A stretch of 51,322 bases of DNA from an uncultured Eubacteriales bacterium (GCA_900314525.1 OMVN01000016.1:1-51322); one strand, 5' to 3'; shown: positions 18,756-27,980, counted from the stretch's first letter. The notes: a model not told the origin generated them from the sequence alone. Made by a program: numbers and translations.

Positions 18756-20522
18756 TTGAAGATTACACATGTTAAAATATGCAATTATAGGAATTTAAGG
18801 AATATAGACATAGGCTTAGCAGAAACAGTTGCAGTTATAGGAGAAAACAATAGTGGTAAGAGTAATTTCTTAAAAGCAATTACGCTTCCCTTTTTAACCG
18901 ATGATAATACACATATCAGTAAGAAAATATCATGGTCTGATATAAATAATGAAACTAAAAAGTGTTATTACAATAAAATTATTGAAAGCCAGAATAAAAT
19001 TAAGAATGACGAGATTACTATTGAGCAATTTGTAGAATTATTGCCAATAGTGAGTGTTGAAGTTAGTATTCAGGCAAGTGGTGCAGAGGAATATTATGTC
19101 AAGGATTTATCATATGCAATTGAAGATGGGAAAATTCAATATGGTATAAAATATGAGTTTGCACCTAAGAGTTGTGAAGATATATTCAGAATGGTAAAGG
19201 AAATTGTATCTGTGAATGAAATCAACGATACGAATTTGAATGAGGTTAAAATGAATCTCTTACCAGTAGAATATTATAATTACTCAATAAAGGTTTCTGA
19301 TGGCAGTAATATATCATATGACACATTAAAGAAGTTTAAATATGAGGCTCTTGAGGCAGAAAGAGACGATTTTTCAAGAACTAAAAATCAATTAGGTTCA
19401 AAATTTTTGGTTGATTTATTGAAGGATGGACTTTCAGATCAGGATAAATTAAAAATAGAAAAAGAATATAGCCATTTCTTTGAGGCGTTAAAAGAAATTA
19501 GTGATATAAATGACATAATAAACTGGCAAGATACATCGGAGCTAAAAGCGGCAAAGAAGTTTTTTTCGCATATTAATATTCTTCCTAATATGCCACCAAT
19601 GCAATCCATTTTAAACAGTGTAAGATTAGGGTATTCAGAAGAAGAGCTGTCAATGCAGGGGTTGGGACATCGTAACTTAGTATTGTTGTTTGTTCTGATT
19701 AATTCGTTGATTGGCAAAAATTCGGATACTGCTCTGAATGTTTTGACGATTGAAGAACCAGAAGCACATTTATGCATTAACAATACTAGATTGATGGTCA
19801 GTTTTCTAAAAGCATTTACAGATAAGAATAAAACTGTTCAGTTATTCTACTCCACGCATAGTACTGAATTTATTAATAAAATGAATTTAAAAAATGTGGT
19901 GGTTTTACATAAGGGAAAAGCATTTTCGTTTGTTGACGAATTAGAAGATGAAGATATAGCATATTTAGCAAAGAATCCAAATTTGGATCTTTTTAAGCTT
20001 TTTTTCTCTAAGAAATGTGTTTTGTTTGAGGGAATATCAGAAGAATTACTAATTCGATCTTATATTGACTCGCAAGTATCTTTGAGTGAGATTGAATTGC
20101 TATCATTCCATAAGGGATTTGAGAAAATAATGAATATTTGGAAAAAAATCAATGAAGGATCAGGGAATAAATTGGGCATTATACGAGATTATGATGACCA
20201 ACCTGATGCAAAGAAACGACATGATAAGTATAATGATGATAAAGAAATATGTGTTAGGACGACAGAGTATTATACCTTAGAACCGGAAATTGTAAATACT
20301 GGTGACAACTTTAATATTTTGAAGGAAAAATATGGAGAAGTTTTCGGTTGGAGTAATATGACAGCTGAGCAGCTTACAGAAGCATGGAAAAATGCAAAAG
20401 CATCAGATATGTTTACTATTTGTAAGGATCTAGCTAGTGGTGGATTAGAAGGATTTCAAATGCCCAAACATATTCAAGATGTATTAGATTTTCTTTCTCA
20501 AGAGCAGGAAGAGGTGTTATAA
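18756..20522 (+). CDS. gajA: Gabija protein GajA (OLD-family ATPase/Toprim nuclease)
   Basis: An ABC-type ATPase domain with Walker A GENNSGKS (29-36) and Walker B LTIEEPEAHL followed by STHS. After it comes a Toprim nuclease domain with the metal-binding glutamate in VLFEGISEELLI and the aspartates in IIRDYDD. In Gabija, GajA is a nucleotide-sensing nicking endonuclease; the 588-aa length matches. Start is TTG 18756 after GGAAGTG. The UvrD-like partner starts one base after its stop. Confidence 0.85.
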   Translation: MKITHVKICNYRNLRNIDIGLAETVAVIGENNSGKSNFLKAITLPFLTDDNTHISKKISWSDINNETKKCYYNKIIESQNKIKNDEITIEQFVELLPIVSVEVSIQASGAEEYYVKDLSYAIEDGKIQYGIKYEFAPKSCEDIFRMVKEIVSVNEINDTNLNEVKMNLLPVEYYNYSIKVSDGSNISYDTLKKFKYEALEAERDDFSRTKNQLGSKFLVDLLKDGLSDQDKLKIEKEYSHFFEALKEISDINDIINWQDTSELKAAKKFFSHINILPNMPPMQSILNSVRLGYSEEELSMQGLGHRNLVLLFVLINSLIGKNSDTALNVLTIEEPEAHLCINNTRLMVSFLKAFTDKNKTVQLFYSTHSTEFINKMNLKNVVVLHKGKAFSFVDELEDEDIAYLAKNPNLDLFKLFFSKKCVLFEGISEELLIRSYIDSQVSLSEIELLSFHKGFEKIMNIWKKINEGSGNKLGIIRDYDDQPDAKKRHDKYNDDKEICVRTTEYYTLEPEIVNTGDNFNILKEKYGEVFGWSNMTAEQLTEAWKNAKASDMFTICKDLASGGLEGFQMPKHIQDVLDFLSQEQEEVL

Positions 20523-20523
20523 A

Positions 20524-21867
20524 GTGGAAATAAATATAGCTGGGGCCGGAGCAGGAAAGACTACAAAGATGTCAGATAAAATAATACTTCTTCGTAATCA
20601 AATTGATGAGGATAAGAAAATATTTTGCGTTGCGTTTACTAATAGTGCTGTAGATTGCATTCGTAGAAAATTATGTGAACATTATGTACAAATCCCGCAA
20701 AATATAATAGTGAGTACGATTCATTCATTTCTGTATAGAGAAATAATAAAACCGTATTATCATTTACTTTATGGAAAGAAATATGAAAAAATATCTGTTG
20801 CAGATTTACCTCAAGATGCAAAGTATAAAAATGCAAAGATTAAAAGACTTGATGAGTTGAATGTACTTCACCAAACAGTAATTCCTGAACATGCTAAATG
20901 GGTGTTATGTAAAAAATCAAAGGACACAAAAAGTATAAAGGATGGCAGAGTAATCATTAAAAATGCAATTGCAAAATATTGCGGCGCAATCTGTATAGAT
21001 GAAGTACAGGATATAGATAAGCATATGCAAGAAATTATAGAAGAATTAAGTAGAATGGGAATCTCCATGTTGCTGATGGGAGATCCAAAACAGGATTTAA
21101 AAGGTTTTAAATGCTTAAGGAATCTTATGTCTATATACAAGCAAAATGTTAGATATATATCGGAATGTCATAGATGTCCGCAATTACATTTAGAACTGTC
21201 AAATCGTTTAGTAGATGAAAATGAAAAACAGAAATCTGAAAAAGATTCCGGACAATTGTCAATATATTATGAAAGTGAAATTGATTGTCGCACGTTAATT
21301 GAAAGTCAAAAATATGATTTGATGTATATATCTCAGAAGCAAGGGGTATATGAAACGCATGACTACAAGAAAAATAATATAAGAGAGAATTTAGCGGAAG
21401 AACTTGAACCATTGTTGTCTGAGAATCATCCAACCAAAGATACTCTGACAGTAAAAAAAGTAGCGTATTATTATGCTGGGAAGATGATTGAAAAGTACAG
21501 GAATACGGGAAAGAAAAAAGATGCAATGGCATTACTGAGTAAGTGCGAAAAAATAGATTCAAGAAGATATGGCATTATCATAAATATTTTTGAAGACGAA
21601 AGTCCAATAAAACAAGAAGATAAGATTTTTGTAAAATCAATAGACTACATAAAGGGAATGGAGGGGGAGAAGTGTTTATTCATTCTCACAAATGACTTGG
21701 CAGCATATTTATTTAACGATAATAATACCGAGGCGAATAAGACGAAGAATAAGCTTTATGTAGCACTTACTCGTTCGTTAAATGAATTGTCGATATACAT
21801 ATTAAAAGAGGTTGAGAATAAATACACAAAGAAGAGAATACAGGATTTTTTTGAAAGATTTCTTTGA
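20524..21867 (+). CDS. gajB: Gabija protein GajB (UvrD/Rep-like helicase)
   Basis: SF1 helicase-like protein: Walker A GAGAGKT (7-13), FTNSAVDCIRR, VSTIHSF, Walker B CIDEVQDID, and the C-terminal motifs YIKGMEGEKCLFIL and LYVALTRSLNEL. It partners GajA in Gabija and is activated by DNA ends in described systems. At 447 aa it is somewhat short for GajB. The start is GTG 20524, spaced one base from the gajA stop. Confidence 0.83.
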   Translation: MEINIAGAGAGKTTKMSDKIILLRNQIDEDKKIFCVAFTNSAVDCIRRKLCEHYVQIPQNIIVSTIHSFLYREIIKPYYHLLYGKKYEKISVADLPQDAKYKNAKIKRLDELNVLHQTVIPEHAKWVLCKKSKDTKSIKDGRVIIKNAIAKYCGAICIDEVQDIDKHMQEIIEELSRMGISMLLMGDPKQDLKGFKCLRNLMSIYKQNVRYISECHRCPQLHLELSNRLVDENEKQKSEKDSGQLSIYYESEIDCRTLIESQKYDLMYISQKQGVYETHDYKKNNIRENLAEELEPLLSENHPTKDTLTVKKVAYYYAGKMIEKYRNTGKKKDAMALLSKCEKIDSRRYGIIINIFEDESPIKQEDKIFVKSIDYIKGMEGEKCLFILTNDLAAYLFNDNNTEANKTKNKLYVALTRSLNELSIYILKEVENKYTKKRIQDFFERFL

Positions 21868-21897
21868 ATATAAGATGATAATAAAGGTGGTGATGAG

Positions 21898-22905
21898 ATG
21901 TTGGTAGATGAAATATGGGATTTCAAAAGTATTAACATGGGGCGCGAGTTAGAGATTTCTGGAGAATTTATATATGAATCAGCAAAGAAAACAATGTCGA
22001 TAACTGGATTAAATAATCAATATGAGATTAATATCATATTGTATACCGGAGCAGTTGGCATAGAACGATTACAAAAAATTTATTTGTGTCTTGTTCTACA
22101 AAATCCAACTGATAAGGAATCTGTTCCAAAGTGCCTAATAGAACATAACCATCAGGAATTAGAAAAAGAAATTGAGAAATATACTACAGAACAACTTTCA
22201 AAAAATGGAAGAAGTCTTTTGGGAGTTTTTTCTAATTATTATAATAATTACCGATATGCGAATTATATACCGGGAAAAAATAGCAGTGAGTTGAGAAAGT
22301 TATTTATTAGTTTTCTGAAAAAACAAAATGGAAAATTCAATTTTGATGAGCCATGTGCTTTGATCCAGTTTGAAGTATTCAAACGTTTTTACATAAATGA
22401 ATTGGGAAAATTGGCTAGTTATTATTTTGAATTAATAGAACATAAGGCAAGAGAAATTGGTACGTATACATATGAGATTGATTCGTATTCAAATGCTGCT
22501 AGGGTCTTTTTTTCAACTCAGAGAAGATCTCTTTATGAGCAGATGGTTATTGAACAAAATTCAATAAAAGAGCTACTGCTCTATATGTATAAGAATAAGC
22601 GAGAGTCAGGTGTTTTTAGATTACTGAATGATATGGAATCTTTGGAAATGGATGATGCACTAGTAAATGATTATTTAGCTGATTTATGTGAGGGAAAAGT
22701 CAATAATTGGTTGATAGATTATGTAGACGAGCTGTATGAAGAAATGGAAGACATAAAGAAAAGAAAAGAGCGTAAGGAATTATTGGCATTGATTGGAAAT
22801 AGATCGGTTTTGTTTGATTTTGATGATTTTGAAGATGATGAAAATGAATCATACCACAAGAATATGTTTGAAAGCGACGATATTGAGGGGGGAGAGAATT
22901 TGTAG
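21898..22905 (+). CDS. Unknown protein downstream of Gabija, weakly HEPN-like
   Basis: 335 residues, family not recognised. It is mostly helical. The stretch NIILYTGAVGIERLQKIYL followed by HNHQELEKEIEKY recalls HEPN proteins (GIERL...H). Further on are YYNNYRYANYIPG and a very acidic C-terminus (FDFDDFEDDENE). Its ATG follows AAAGGTGGTGATG 30 bases after gajB, so it is probably co-transcribed with Gabija. It could be a third component, a separate defence gene, or the last cargo gene before the element end. Confidence 0.55.
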   Translation: MLVDEIWDFKSINMGRELEISGEFIYESAKKTMSITGLNNQYEINIILYTGAVGIERLQKIYLCLVLQNPTDKESVPKCLIEHNHQELEKEIEKYTTEQLSKNGRSLLGVFSNYYNNYRYANYIPGKNSSELRKLFISFLKKQNGKFNFDEPCALIQFEVFKRFYINELGKLASYYFELIEHKAREIGTYTYEIDSYSNAARVFFSTQRRSLYEQMVIEQNSIKELLLYMYKNKRESGVFRLLNDMESLEMDDALVNDYLADLCEGKVNNWLIDYVDELYEEMEDIKKRKERKELLALIGNRSVLFDFDDFEDDENESYHKNMFESDDIEGGENL

Positions 22906-22969
22906 TTTGTAGTTGCAAAAAATGAAAATTAACTTGTCATTCAGGTATCATCAAGTTATAATATTTCCA

Positions 22970-22991
22970 TGGCAACAGTTTGGCAACAACC
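22970..22991 (+). repeat. Paired 11-bp integrase arm-type repeats, right end of element 1
   Basis: TGGCAACAGTT and TGGCAACAACC are adjacent 11-base units. Three other junction-proximal places in the window carry the same layout with a different word (TGGTACT or TGCTACT), which suggests element-specific integrase arm-binding sites. Confidence 0.5.
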
Positions 22992-23091
22992 ATTCAGTAG
23001 GTCAAAATAAATATTGTAATTGATATAGAAATATGCCCCATATTCGATCGAAACTTAAACAAAATAAGTTAAGCGATGTTTGGAACATAAT

Positions 23092-23102
23092 GAGTTTGAA
23101 TA
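23092..23102 (+). other. Candidate attachment core at element 1/2 junction
   Basis: GAGTTTGAATA occurs here and again in direct orientation at 48322-48332. Both copies lie between the arm-type repeats of neighbouring elements and just upstream of a terminator. The match is exact over 11 bases and stops at both sides. Confidence 0.5.
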
Positions 23103-23110
23103 ATTTTAAA

Positions 23111-23156
23111 AAGCTCGCAAAAGCCTATAAAATGGGCATTTGCGAGCTTGTTTTTT
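23111..23156 (+). terminator. Intrinsic terminator at the end of element 1
   Basis: Perfect 11-bp stem AAGCTCGCAAA/TTTGCGAGCTT (23111-23121 and 23139-23149) followed by G and six T. It would stop transcription from the element 1 cargo. Confidence 0.85.
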
Positions 23157-23162
23157 GTCTTG

Positions 23163-23184
23163 TGGTACTATTTTGGTACTATAA
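23163..23184 (+). repeat. Paired 11-bp arm-type repeats, left end of element 2
   Basis: TGGTACTATTT and TGGTACTATAA are adjacent 11-base units. The same TGGTACT word in the same spacing occurs at the right end of element 2 (48200-48221), as expected of arm sites for this element's integrase. Confidence 0.55.
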
Positions 23185-23188
23185 GTCT

Positions 23189-24091
23189 TTATTTAAGAAC
23201 AATTGAATAGTATGGAATAGTATCAAAAGAAATAGTTTTATTTGTTGCTTTAATAATATCTGTTCCTCGATTAATAATTATTTCTGATAGTTGATTTAGG
23301 AATGAAACGATAGAGTTATCATCTTTTGTATCAGGTGAAAATAATGACAAACTATAGTCATTGTTAACATATTGATGATAAAAATGGTCGTTTATAAAAT
23401 TTTTCCAGTTCTCTTCACAATTTGAATTATATGATTGCCATAAAAGCGGTGCCCATTTACTTAATGTTGAATTATTTGAAGCACGGGTCTTATATATTTC
23501 TTCTTTTTCGGTGTACGATTTATCAAACCATTGCTGTTTTAAGTATGATAATTTAGTAGTCCATAAATCGTAGCCATTACCACCGGGGTTTGCACCTGTA
23601 GGAGAAAGGTTTCCTATAGTATAAACAAGGTCAAGATACTTCAAAAAAGCATCCCAAACTTCTGTGTTATGACCAAATTTTTTGGATAATTCAGTTGATA
23701 TCTCATAATCAGATATTTTGCAAAAGTCATTGTATAATGGAAGGATGTTGGAGGAGCGATTTGTATTAGTAAGTTTGTTATTTGTCAATCTTTTAAAAAT
23801 ATTCCACCAACCATTCATTAAATCAGCGTTTATTGTTAGTATAGGATTTGAACTATTATTTTGAAGTAAGTAACCACCATTTTGACGCGGCACATGAGAC
23901 CATGTTGAATAGTGAGGATACAATTTAAATATTTCAACTGATAATCTTGAATATTCAATATCGGGACCGCTGATTGTATTTTCAAACCAAAGTGTACGTG
24001 CAAAACGATTTAGTCTATTCCAGTGCTTAATATCGTTTTCGGTGAGATAGGATAATCGTACATCAAATTTATTTATTGCAATTTTATTCAT
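23189..24091 (-). CDS. Unknown protein paired with XRE regulator
   Basis: 300 residues, no function recognised. The best motif is YTIGNLSPTGANPGGNGYD followed by LWTTKLSYLKQQW, a pattern I associate with hypothetical proteins of mobile elements in Firmicutes. The N-terminus is rich in aromatic residues (HWNRLNRFARTLWF). It starts nine bases after the XRE gene stop and has a good AAGGAG site, so the two form a minus-strand operon at the left end of element 2. It could be an effector controlled by the regulator. Confidence 0.6.
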   Translation of the reverse strand: MNKIAINKFDVRLSYLTENDIKHWNRLNRFARTLWFENTISGPDIEYSRLSVEIFKLYPHYSTWSHVPRQNGGYLLQNNSSNPILTINADLMNGWWNIFKRLTNNKLTNTNRSSNILPLYNDFCKISDYEISTELSKKFGHNTEVWDAFLKYLDLVYTIGNLSPTGANPGGNGYDLWTTKLSYLKQQWFDKSYTEKEEIYKTRASNNSTLSKWAPLLWQSYNSNCEENWKNFINDHFYHQYVNNDYSLSLFSPDTKDDNSIVSFLNQLSEIIINRGTDIIKATNKTISFDTIPYYSIVLK

Positions 24092-24100
24092 TAAAACTCC

Positions 24101-24649
24101 TTACGCATGCGGCCATGTGATTTTCCACTCAAAGTATTCGTTTGGAGAAATCTCTCCATTATTTAATTTCGTTTTCATCTCACACCAGTCTGACAAAAAG
24201 TCATTTACCAATCCATATTCAAAAGTTAATGCAATGGGTGCACCTGCACAGTCATAATCATCTTCGTTATAAGTTGGTTTTGCTGCTTCAGAAGGCTTTG
24301 AAGGTGTCATTGCAGTTAAGTGAATCAGATTACCTGGTGCAGTGTACTCAGGAAATCTTGTCCCTTTTCCTCGTGCAGGAAGAGAAGAGGCGCTTTCCTC
24401 GAGCCAGAAGAGTGTTTCGATAATATCTTCCGCAGCACCTAAACTGTAGTCAGAGATTGCTTTGTAATTACAGTGCAATGCGTCGGCAAGCTTTTGAATC
24501 ATATCATCACCGGGAATGCGGGCACCGGTTTCGTATTGAGAGATACGGACAGACATATTTTTTCCCTCAAAACCGAGAGCACCACCCAGGTCATCCATTG
24601 TCATTTTGCGGAATACCCGTATTTTCTTTATTCTTTCACCTATTGTCAT
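24101..24649 (-). CDS. XRE-family regulator of element 2
   Basis: Residues 1-70 form a lambda-repressor-type HTH (MTIGERIKKIRVFRKMTMDD, RISQYETGARIPGDDMIQKL). The C-terminal half resembles that of the element 3 regulator at 49924: both end with a stretch like FLSDWCEMKTKLNNGEISPNEYFEW (there FMENWMNRLSALQNGTISEELFEAW). It is divergent from xis/int. An ATGGTATAGA palindrome between them (24773-24810) is its likely operator. Confidence 0.8.
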   Translation of the reverse strand: MTIGERIKKIRVFRKMTMDDLGGALGFEGKNMSVRISQYETGARIPGDDMIQKLADALHCNYKAISDYSLGAAEDIIETLFWLEESASSLPARGKGTRFPEYTAPGNLIHLTAMTPSKPSEAAKPTYNEDDYDCAGAPIALTFEYGLVNDFLSDWCEMKTKLNNGEISPNEYFEWKITWPHA

Positions 24650-24754
24650 AGTGTAGTTCCCTCCATTTAGATGTGTTATGGACTTTTAAGGAGAGTATAA
24701 CACGAAAAAAATGAAAAGGGAAGTTTTTCTATACAAAAACATTAGAAAAACTTC

Positions 24755-24782
24755 TTGACAATTCAATACGTTATGGTATAGA
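24755..24782 (+). promoter_or_regulatory. Promoter toward xis-int
   Basis: TTGACA at 24755-24760 and TATAGA at 24777-24782 with a 16-base spacer, directed toward the small broken gene, xis and int. The -10 overlaps the left arm of the palindrome at 24773-24810. Confidence 0.6.
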
Positions 24783-24810
24783 ATAATCACAATCTATTTA
24801 TCTATACCAT
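24773..24810. promoter_or_regulatory. Palindromic operator overlapping the xis-int promoter
   Basis: Exact 10-base arms ATGGTATAGA (24773-24782) and TCTATACCAT (24801-24810), 18 bases apart, straddle the -10 box. A repressor bound here would block the promoter; the divergent XRE protein is the obvious candidate. A lone copy of the arm is at 48273-48282. Confidence 0.55.
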
Positions 24811-24827
24811 ACAGTATTGAAAAAAGA

Positions 24828-24996
24828 ATGAGCGATATCGGAAATCTAACAGACATTTGCCAAGACCTTTCAAGAAGCGAGCGAATGAAGACACTCCCCT
24901 AAGTGGACTGAATACCTCGAGCAGGAGCGGGCGGTATTATCTGAAGTAATCTTTCAGGTAATGAGGCAGGTTGGAACACCGGCAGAACCGATATGA
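24828..24996 (+). pseudogene. Small element protein gene with a frameshift in a C4 run
   Basis: ATG 24828 opens MSDIGNLTDICQDLSRSERM and stops at a TAA right after CTCCCC. One C fewer would join it to KWTEYLEQERAVLSEVIFQV and so on, ending at TGA 24994. Together this gives a coherent protein of about 56 aa. The two halves are both codon-like and co-linear, so a frameshift (mutation, sequencing error or slippage) is more likely than two genes. Function unknown; it lies between the regulator and xis. Confidence 0.5.
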
Positions 24997-25158
24997 GAAC
25001 GCCAGCATTTTTGAATGCTAAGGAATGTGAACAGTTGGACGGAAAAATCTGATTACAATTCCTACGGACAAATACATAATACAGAATTTATGAAGCAGTT
25101 ATTGTGACTGTATCATAAATGTCTGTATTTAAACACATGAAGAAGGGAGGCGCAGTGC

Positions 25159-25344
25159 ATGAACGAGAAGTTTTTAAAAGTAGATGATGTGATGCAGATA
25201 CTGGGCATTTCAAAATCGGCAGCTTATAACATTATGCGACAGTTGAATAATGAACTGAAAGAAAAAGGCTATGCAGTTATTCGTGGCAAGATTAGTCGTA
25301 AGTATTTTGAAGAGCGATTTTATGGAATGACAGAAGCTGTGTAA
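25159..25344 (+). CDS. xis: Excisionase-like HTH protein
   Basis: 61-aa winged-HTH protein (FLKVDDVMQILGISKSAAYNI, then GYAVIRGKISRKYFEERFYG), a typical small Firmicutes excisionase. It would bend DNA at the element ends and direct the integrase to excision. A strong GGGAGG lies upstream and the integrase follows 75 bases later. It resembles the protein at 50840 in element 3. Confidence 0.8.
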   Translation: MNEKFLKVDDVMQILGISKSAAYNIMRQLNNELKEKGYAVIRGKISRKYFEERFYGMTEAV

Positions 25345-25419
25345 CAACAAAGGTATTAGAACACAAAGCCGGTAGGACCTAAGATGTCCTATCGGCAATA
25401 GGAAAAGGAGATGATGAGT

Positions 25420-26625
25420 ATGCCAGCATATAAGGATAGTAAGACTGGTACCTGGTTCGTCAAATTCTATTGCAAGGACTGGACTGGGGAAAATAAGCAA
25501 ATAAAGAAAAGAGGATTTGCAACAAAGAGGGAAGCGTTGGATTATGAGCGTAATTATAAGATTCGTCAGGAAAATAATCTGGATATGACATTCGGAGAGT
25601 TCTGGAAGTTATATACAGAAGATGTGAAAAATCGTGTTAAGCTCAATACCTGGCTTACCAAGGAACACATTGTGGAGACAAAAATCTTGCCGTACTTCAA
25701 AAATCTGAAGATGAATGAGATTACAGCAGGAGATGTGAGAAAGTGGCAGAACGAGATGGTAGGATTTCGATATGAAAATGGTGAGAGTTATTCTCAGACT
25801 TATAGAAAAACCATGCATAATACGCTGAGTGCAATTTTTAACCATGCCTGCAGGTTTTATAATCTAAAATCAAACCCGGCGAGACAGGCGGGAAATATGG
25901 GAAAAGAGGAAAATAAAGAAATGCTTTTCTGGACTACCGAGGAGTACAAAAAGTTTTCTGATGCAATCGTGGATAAGCCTATATCATTTTATGCATTTGA
26001 AATGTTGTATTGGACTGGAATGAGACTTGGTGAGTTGCTAGCTCTTACAACGGAGGATTTTGATTTTGATAAGAATACAGTCCGTATCAATAAATCGTAT
26101 CAGAGGTTGCAGGGGCAGGATTTTATTACAACACCCAAGACTCCAAAAAGCAATCGAACGATAAAACTTCCTAAGTTTTTGTCGGAGGAGATGCAGGATT
26201 ATTTTGCAATGCTTTATGATCAGGAACCTACAGAAAGAATCTTTCAGGTGACAAAAAGTTTTCTCCACCACGAGATGGAGAGAGGTTCAAAGCTTGCAGG
26301 AGTAAAGAAGATCCGAATCCATGATCTTCGTCACAGTCACATTTCACATTTGATCGACCTTGGATTTTCTGCTGTGGCAATTGCTGACAGAGTTGGTCAT
26401 GAGAGTATAGATATAACGTATCGCTACTCGCATTTGTTCCCATCAAAGCAGGTGGCTATGGCAGATAAATTGGATGAGGTCAACGCAAGCTATGAAGATG
26501 GTGTGCAAGATGAAGTTGTGGAAGATGTTGCGGTAAATGAGGTTATTGAAGAAAAAGTAACGTCGGAAGAATTAATCGAGAACGATAATAAGATTCTTAA
26601 TATACAAAAGTATCTTGCAGGATAA
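25420..26625 (+). CDS. int: Tyrosine integrase of element 2 (Tn916-like)
   Basis: Site-specific recombinase for integration and excision. It has an N-terminal arm-binding domain (MPAYKDSKTGTWFVKFYCKDW), a SAM-like core-binding domain and a C-terminal catalytic domain. The Arg is in TGMRLGELLAL, HxxR in IHDLRHSH, H in GHESIDITYRYSH, and the Tyr in the same stretch. I start at ATG 25420, ten bases after AAAAGGAG; ATG 25411 touches that site. The C-terminal 60 residues are acidic. It is homologous to the integrase at 48445. Confidence 0.92.
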   Translation: MPAYKDSKTGTWFVKFYCKDWTGENKQIKKRGFATKREALDYERNYKIRQENNLDMTFGEFWKLYTEDVKNRVKLNTWLTKEHIVETKILPYFKNLKMNEITAGDVRKWQNEMVGFRYENGESYSQTYRKTMHNTLSAIFNHACRFYNLKSNPARQAGNMGKEENKEMLFWTTEEYKKFSDAIVDKPISFYAFEMLYWTGMRLGELLALTTEDFDFDKNTVRINKSYQRLQGQDFITTPKTPKSNRTIKLPKFLSEEMQDYFAMLYDQEPTERIFQVTKSFLHHEMERGSKLAGVKKIRIHDLRHSHISHLIDLGFSAVAIADRVGHESIDITYRYSHLFPSKQVAMADKLDEVNASYEDGVQDEVVEDVAVNEVIEEKVTSEELIENDNKILNIQKYLAG

Positions 26626-26631
26626 AAACAA

Positions 26632-26651
26632 GGGGATGTGATGGCATCCCC
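26632..26651 (+). terminator. Hairpin between int and the next gene
   Basis: GGGGATG/CATCCCC with loop TGATGG right after the integrase stop. There is no T-run; it may be an attenuator or mRNA-end stabiliser. The ribosome site of the next gene follows immediately. Confidence 0.4.
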
Positions 26652-26670
26652 TAGGTAGGAGATGAATCAA

Positions 26671-26994
26671 ATGAGCGAAAAGAGATTAGATGCAAAAAAC
26701 AGATGGAGAAATGTAGTGGTGGCGTTTCGTATGTCACCGGAGGAAGCACAGGAGCTTAATGTGAAAGTTGCGTTGAGTGGTCTTTCCAAGCAGGACTATA
26801 TTATACAGTGCTTATTAAATCATGAAGTGAGAGTGGTTGCGGGAAAGAAAGTTGCAAGAAAAATGGAAATATATCTTGAAGCGATGCTGGAAGAATTGCA
26901 GTTTTTGCAGGATGAAAATATGAGCAACATTGATTTTGATGAGATGCTCATGCCATTGAAGCATATTTTAACTATTTTAAAAGAAACGGACTAG
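26671..26994 (+). CDS. Ribbon-helix-helix protein, mobilization- or partition-related
   Basis: 107 residues beginning MSEKRLDAKNRWRNVVVAFR, then MSPEEAQELNVKVALSGLSKQDY, the signature of small RHH DNA-binding proteins seen in mobile elements (MobC-like). No catalytic motif. ATG 26671 lies nine bases after AGGAG, whereas ATG 26662 abuts it. It sits between int and the ParM-like gene, so a role in segregation or in regulating the par genes is as likely as mobilization. Confidence 0.6.
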   Translation: MSEKRLDAKNRWRNVVVAFRMSPEEAQELNVKVALSGLSKQDYIIQCLLNHEVRVVAGKKVARKMEIYLEAMLEELQFLQDENMSNIDFDEMLMPLKHILTILKETD

Positions 26995-27016
26995 AAAGGA
27001 TTGGAGGAAGCGTGAT

Positions 27017-27955
27017 ATGAGAGAACTTAGAATAGACGGAACTTTGATTTTGGCTGTGGATCATGGTTATGGAAATATAAAAACAGCTAATACAGTATTC
27101 AGTAATGGATTCGTGGAGAGAGATACAGAGCCGGTAATGAGTACAGATTATTTGTATTATGGTGGCAAATATTATGTGCTGGACCAGGGGCATAAAAATT
27201 ACACGAAAGACAAAGTGATGGATAATGATTTTTACATCCTCACTGTTGCGGCAATTGCAAAGGAACTGTATTTGAGAAATGTTAGATGTGAGAAAATTCA
27301 TTTGGCAGTGGGAGTGCCGCTTAAATGGATGGATTTACAAAAGGAGTCATTTCAGGCATATATGCTTCAAAATTCCGAAATTAGATTTGTATATAAAGGC
27401 AGAATATTTGAAGTGGAAATTGCAGGTTGTAGTGTTATGCCACAATGTTATGCTGCGGTTGCAGAGCTTCTGCCAGAATTTAAAGGTTTGAACATGATTG
27501 TAGACATTGGGAATGGAACGATGAATGCCATGTTCTTACAAGATGGCAGACCAGTAGAAAATAAAATGTGGACGGAATTGTTTGGAGTACGTCAGTGTGC
27601 TTTAAAAATCCATCAGACGTTATTAGATAAGTTTCAGGAAGATGTGCCGGATTCAATCATCAACACATTTCTGATGAATCGTATGGCAGATATTGATCCT
27701 GAATATGAATATTGGATGGAGGCAACAGCGAAGGAATATGTGAGGGAGTTGACTGCAAAGATTTTTGATTTTGGATACAACGAAAAGACAATGAAAATGT
27801 ATGTCTTGGGCGGAGGAGCAAAGCTTTTGGAACATTTCAGCACATTTAACAGAAGCAGAATCACATTCAACTTTGACATCAATGCAAATGCAAAGGGCTA
27901 TGAGTATTTCTGTTATGTAGCATTGAAAAAGAAGAAGCTTGGAATTGCCGGATAA
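27017..27955 (+). CDS. parM: ParM/StbA-like actin-type ATPase
   Basis: Plasmid-segregation actin fold: phosphate-1 loop LAVDHGYGNIKTA, connecting and phosphate-2 region LNMIVDIGNGTMNAMFL, and adenosine loop MYVLGGGAKLLEHF. In type II partition, ParM filaments push apart DNA held by ParR at a centromere. Here the next gene is ParR-like and is followed by repeated sites, so the module looks complete. ATG 27017 follows GGAGGAAG. It implies a replicating or circular stage for the element. Confidence 0.8.
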   Translation: MRELRIDGTLILAVDHGYGNIKTANTVFSNGFVERDTEPVMSTDYLYYGGKYYVLDQGHKNYTKDKVMDNDFYILTVAAIAKELYLRNVRCEKIHLAVGVPLKWMDLQKESFQAYMLQNSEIRFVYKGRIFEVEIAGCSVMPQCYAAVAELLPEFKGLNMIVDIGNGTMNAMFLQDGRPVENKMWTELFGVRQCALKIHQTLLDKFQEDVPDSIINTFLMNRMADIDPEYEYWMEATAKEYVRELTAKIFDFGYNEKTMKMYVLGGGAKLLEHFSTFNRSRITFNFDINANAKGYEYFCYVALKKKKLGIAG

Positions 27956-27980
27956 CTGAGAAGTGAGGGCAGGTGAGACA

